DNA of 64,000 bases from Celerinatantimonas yamalensis (GTDB taxonomy: Bacteria > Pseudomonadota > Gammaproteobacteria > Enterobacterales > Celerinatantimonadaceae), in the NCBI RefSeq assembly GCF_046054155.1, contig NZ_JBEQCT010000002.1, positions 310,001 to 374,000 of the forward strand. The letters are read 5' to 3'. How positions within the stretch are numbered: position 1 is the stretch's first letter; each line of letters starts with the position of its first letter. Shown here one piece after another: positions 63,367 through 64,000 of this stretch. Under the pieces are notes generated by a model, which made no database searches, was not told the DNA's origin, and was given only the letters and a program-made list of their open reading frames with translations. The position numbers and the translations under genes are program-made.

Positions 63367-64000
63367 TTAGATAGCCAGCCAAATCAATGCCACACCAAGG
63401 AACAACCGGTAAATCACAAACGGCAGCATGCCGACACGGGTCACCCATTTTAAAAACAGATGAATACACGCCAAGGCACTGGCAAAAGAGAGCGCCAAAC
63501 CTAAGCCTAATTGGTGCCATGGCACATTGATAGGTGATCCGGCCACTTCAGCCCCAAGCAAGGTCGCCGCACCTAAGATCACGGGAATTGATAATAAAAA
63601 TGAAAAGCGAGCCGCAGCGCCGCGACTATAACCCAACTGACGCGCAGCCGTCATGGTAATGCCTGAACGAGAAGTGCCGGGGATCATCGCTAGCGCCTGT
63701 GCAAAACCAATATAAAGCGCATGCTTCACCCCCATATGCGATTCATCATAGCGTTCCGGCGCTTGCAAATCGACCCAACCTAACAACAAACCAAAGACCA
63801 ATGTGGTGAATGCAATAACCGAAACCGAACGGGCATAGGTTTCAATCAGTCCGCTAAATAAACCACCAAAGACTACCGCCGGAATCGTTGCCAAAATGAT
63901 CAACCACGCCATGCGACTTTGTGCGCTATGTTCTTTAGCAACGATGGCGCGCCACCAAGCACAAAACAGCTGGCTAACATCTCGTCGAAAATAGAGTAAC
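63367..64000 (-). CDS. uppP: Undecaprenyl-diphosphatase (5' end cut by window edge)
   Basis: At least 211 residues of the C-terminal part of UppP/BacA, an inner membrane enzyme that dephosphorylates undecaprenyl diphosphate for cell wall synthesis. The catalytic motif is seen in LAMIPGTSRSGITMTAARQLG; GAAARFSFLLSIPVILGAA and the helical C-terminus are typical. The reading frame is open to the window edge (LLYFRRDV before the internal Met), so the start lies outside. Confidence 0.95.
   Translation of the reverse strand, partial: LLYFRRDVSQLFCAWWRAIVAKEHSAQSRMAWLIILATIPAVVFGGLFSGLIETYARSVSVIAFTTLVFGLLLGWVDLQAPERYDESHMGVKHALYIGFAQALAMIPGTSRSGITMTAARQLGYSRGAAARFSFLLSIPVILGAATLLGAEVAGSPINVPWHQLGLGLALSFASALACIHLFLKWVTRVGMLPFVIYRLFLGVALIWLAI

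Noticed and set aside
1..64000. CRISPR array, prophage or integron
   Set aside because: No regularly spaced repeats, no phage structural genes and no integrase were seen; mobile signals are limited to IS remnants.

Overview
The window looks like a chromosomal segment of a gammaproteobacterium, probably a marine or facultative relative of Vibrionales, Celerinatantimonas or Aeromonadales. The evidence is the core genes: chemotaxis genes, AcnA, a gcvT-gcvH-gcvP order with a GcvP of the E. coli length, and UppP. Genus cannot be settled by eye. No rRNA, tRNA, CRISPR array or intact prophage is visible.

Layout. (1) 1-3.6 kb, minus strand: chemosensory operon of an MCP-like protein, a CheY-like receiver, a STAS protein and CheA, the last cut by the left edge. 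(2) 3.6-10.3 kb: a decayed Ada gene, a GGDEF-EAL protein, an APC permease and an MFS exporter. (3) 10.5-13.2 kb: acnA. (4) 13.5-24.1 kb: a complete malonate decarboxylase operon mdcABCDEFGH with LysR regulator mdcR, and a dCache-type chemoreceptor diverging from its promoter. (5) 24.4-29.5 kb: small enzymes, a decayed AraC gene, a PanE-like reductase, and an EamA exporter divergent from a MocR-type regulator. (6) 29.6-37.4 kb: a two-component system followed by a complete tripartite RND efflux operon. (7) 37.5-43.5 kb: IS982 and IS256 transposase remnants around a beta-glucoside PTS operon (GntR, IIB, IIC, IIA, GH4 glucosidase). (8) 43.7-49.3 kb: a visibly GC-richer island with a TetR regulator, a FUSC aromatic-acid exporter, an aldehyde dehydrogenase and a lignostilbene/isoeugenol-type carotenoid-cleavage oxygenase. 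(9) 49.7-57.8 kb: a diguanylate cyclase, an IS10-like remnant, a MocR regulator divergent from a PLP ammonia-lyase, a RutE-like nitroreductase, a broken DsbA-family gene, and a MATE exporter between gene debris. (10) 58.2-64 kb, minus strand: gcvTHP and uppP, the latter cut by the right edge.

How the genes work together. The malonate operon encodes the four-subunit biotin-independent decarboxylase, synthesis and transfer of its prosthetic group, a malonyl loading enzyme, a transporter and a regulator. The GC-rich island reads as a self-contained aromatic module: oxidative cleavage of a phenylpropenoid or stilbene side chain to an aromatic aldehyde, oxidation to the acid, and export or tolerance of the acid, under a TetR repressor with two visible operator-like repeats. 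The GC-rich island and the PTS operon look acquired; many neighbouring intergenic stretches hold decayed genes, so this is a region of active turnover.

The most interesting candidate is the TetR-FUSC-ALDH-oxygenase module. Next are the chemoreceptor paired with malonate decarboxylation, the PTS operon bounded by IS256 debris, and the MocR/ammonia-lyase pair sharing a palindromic operator.
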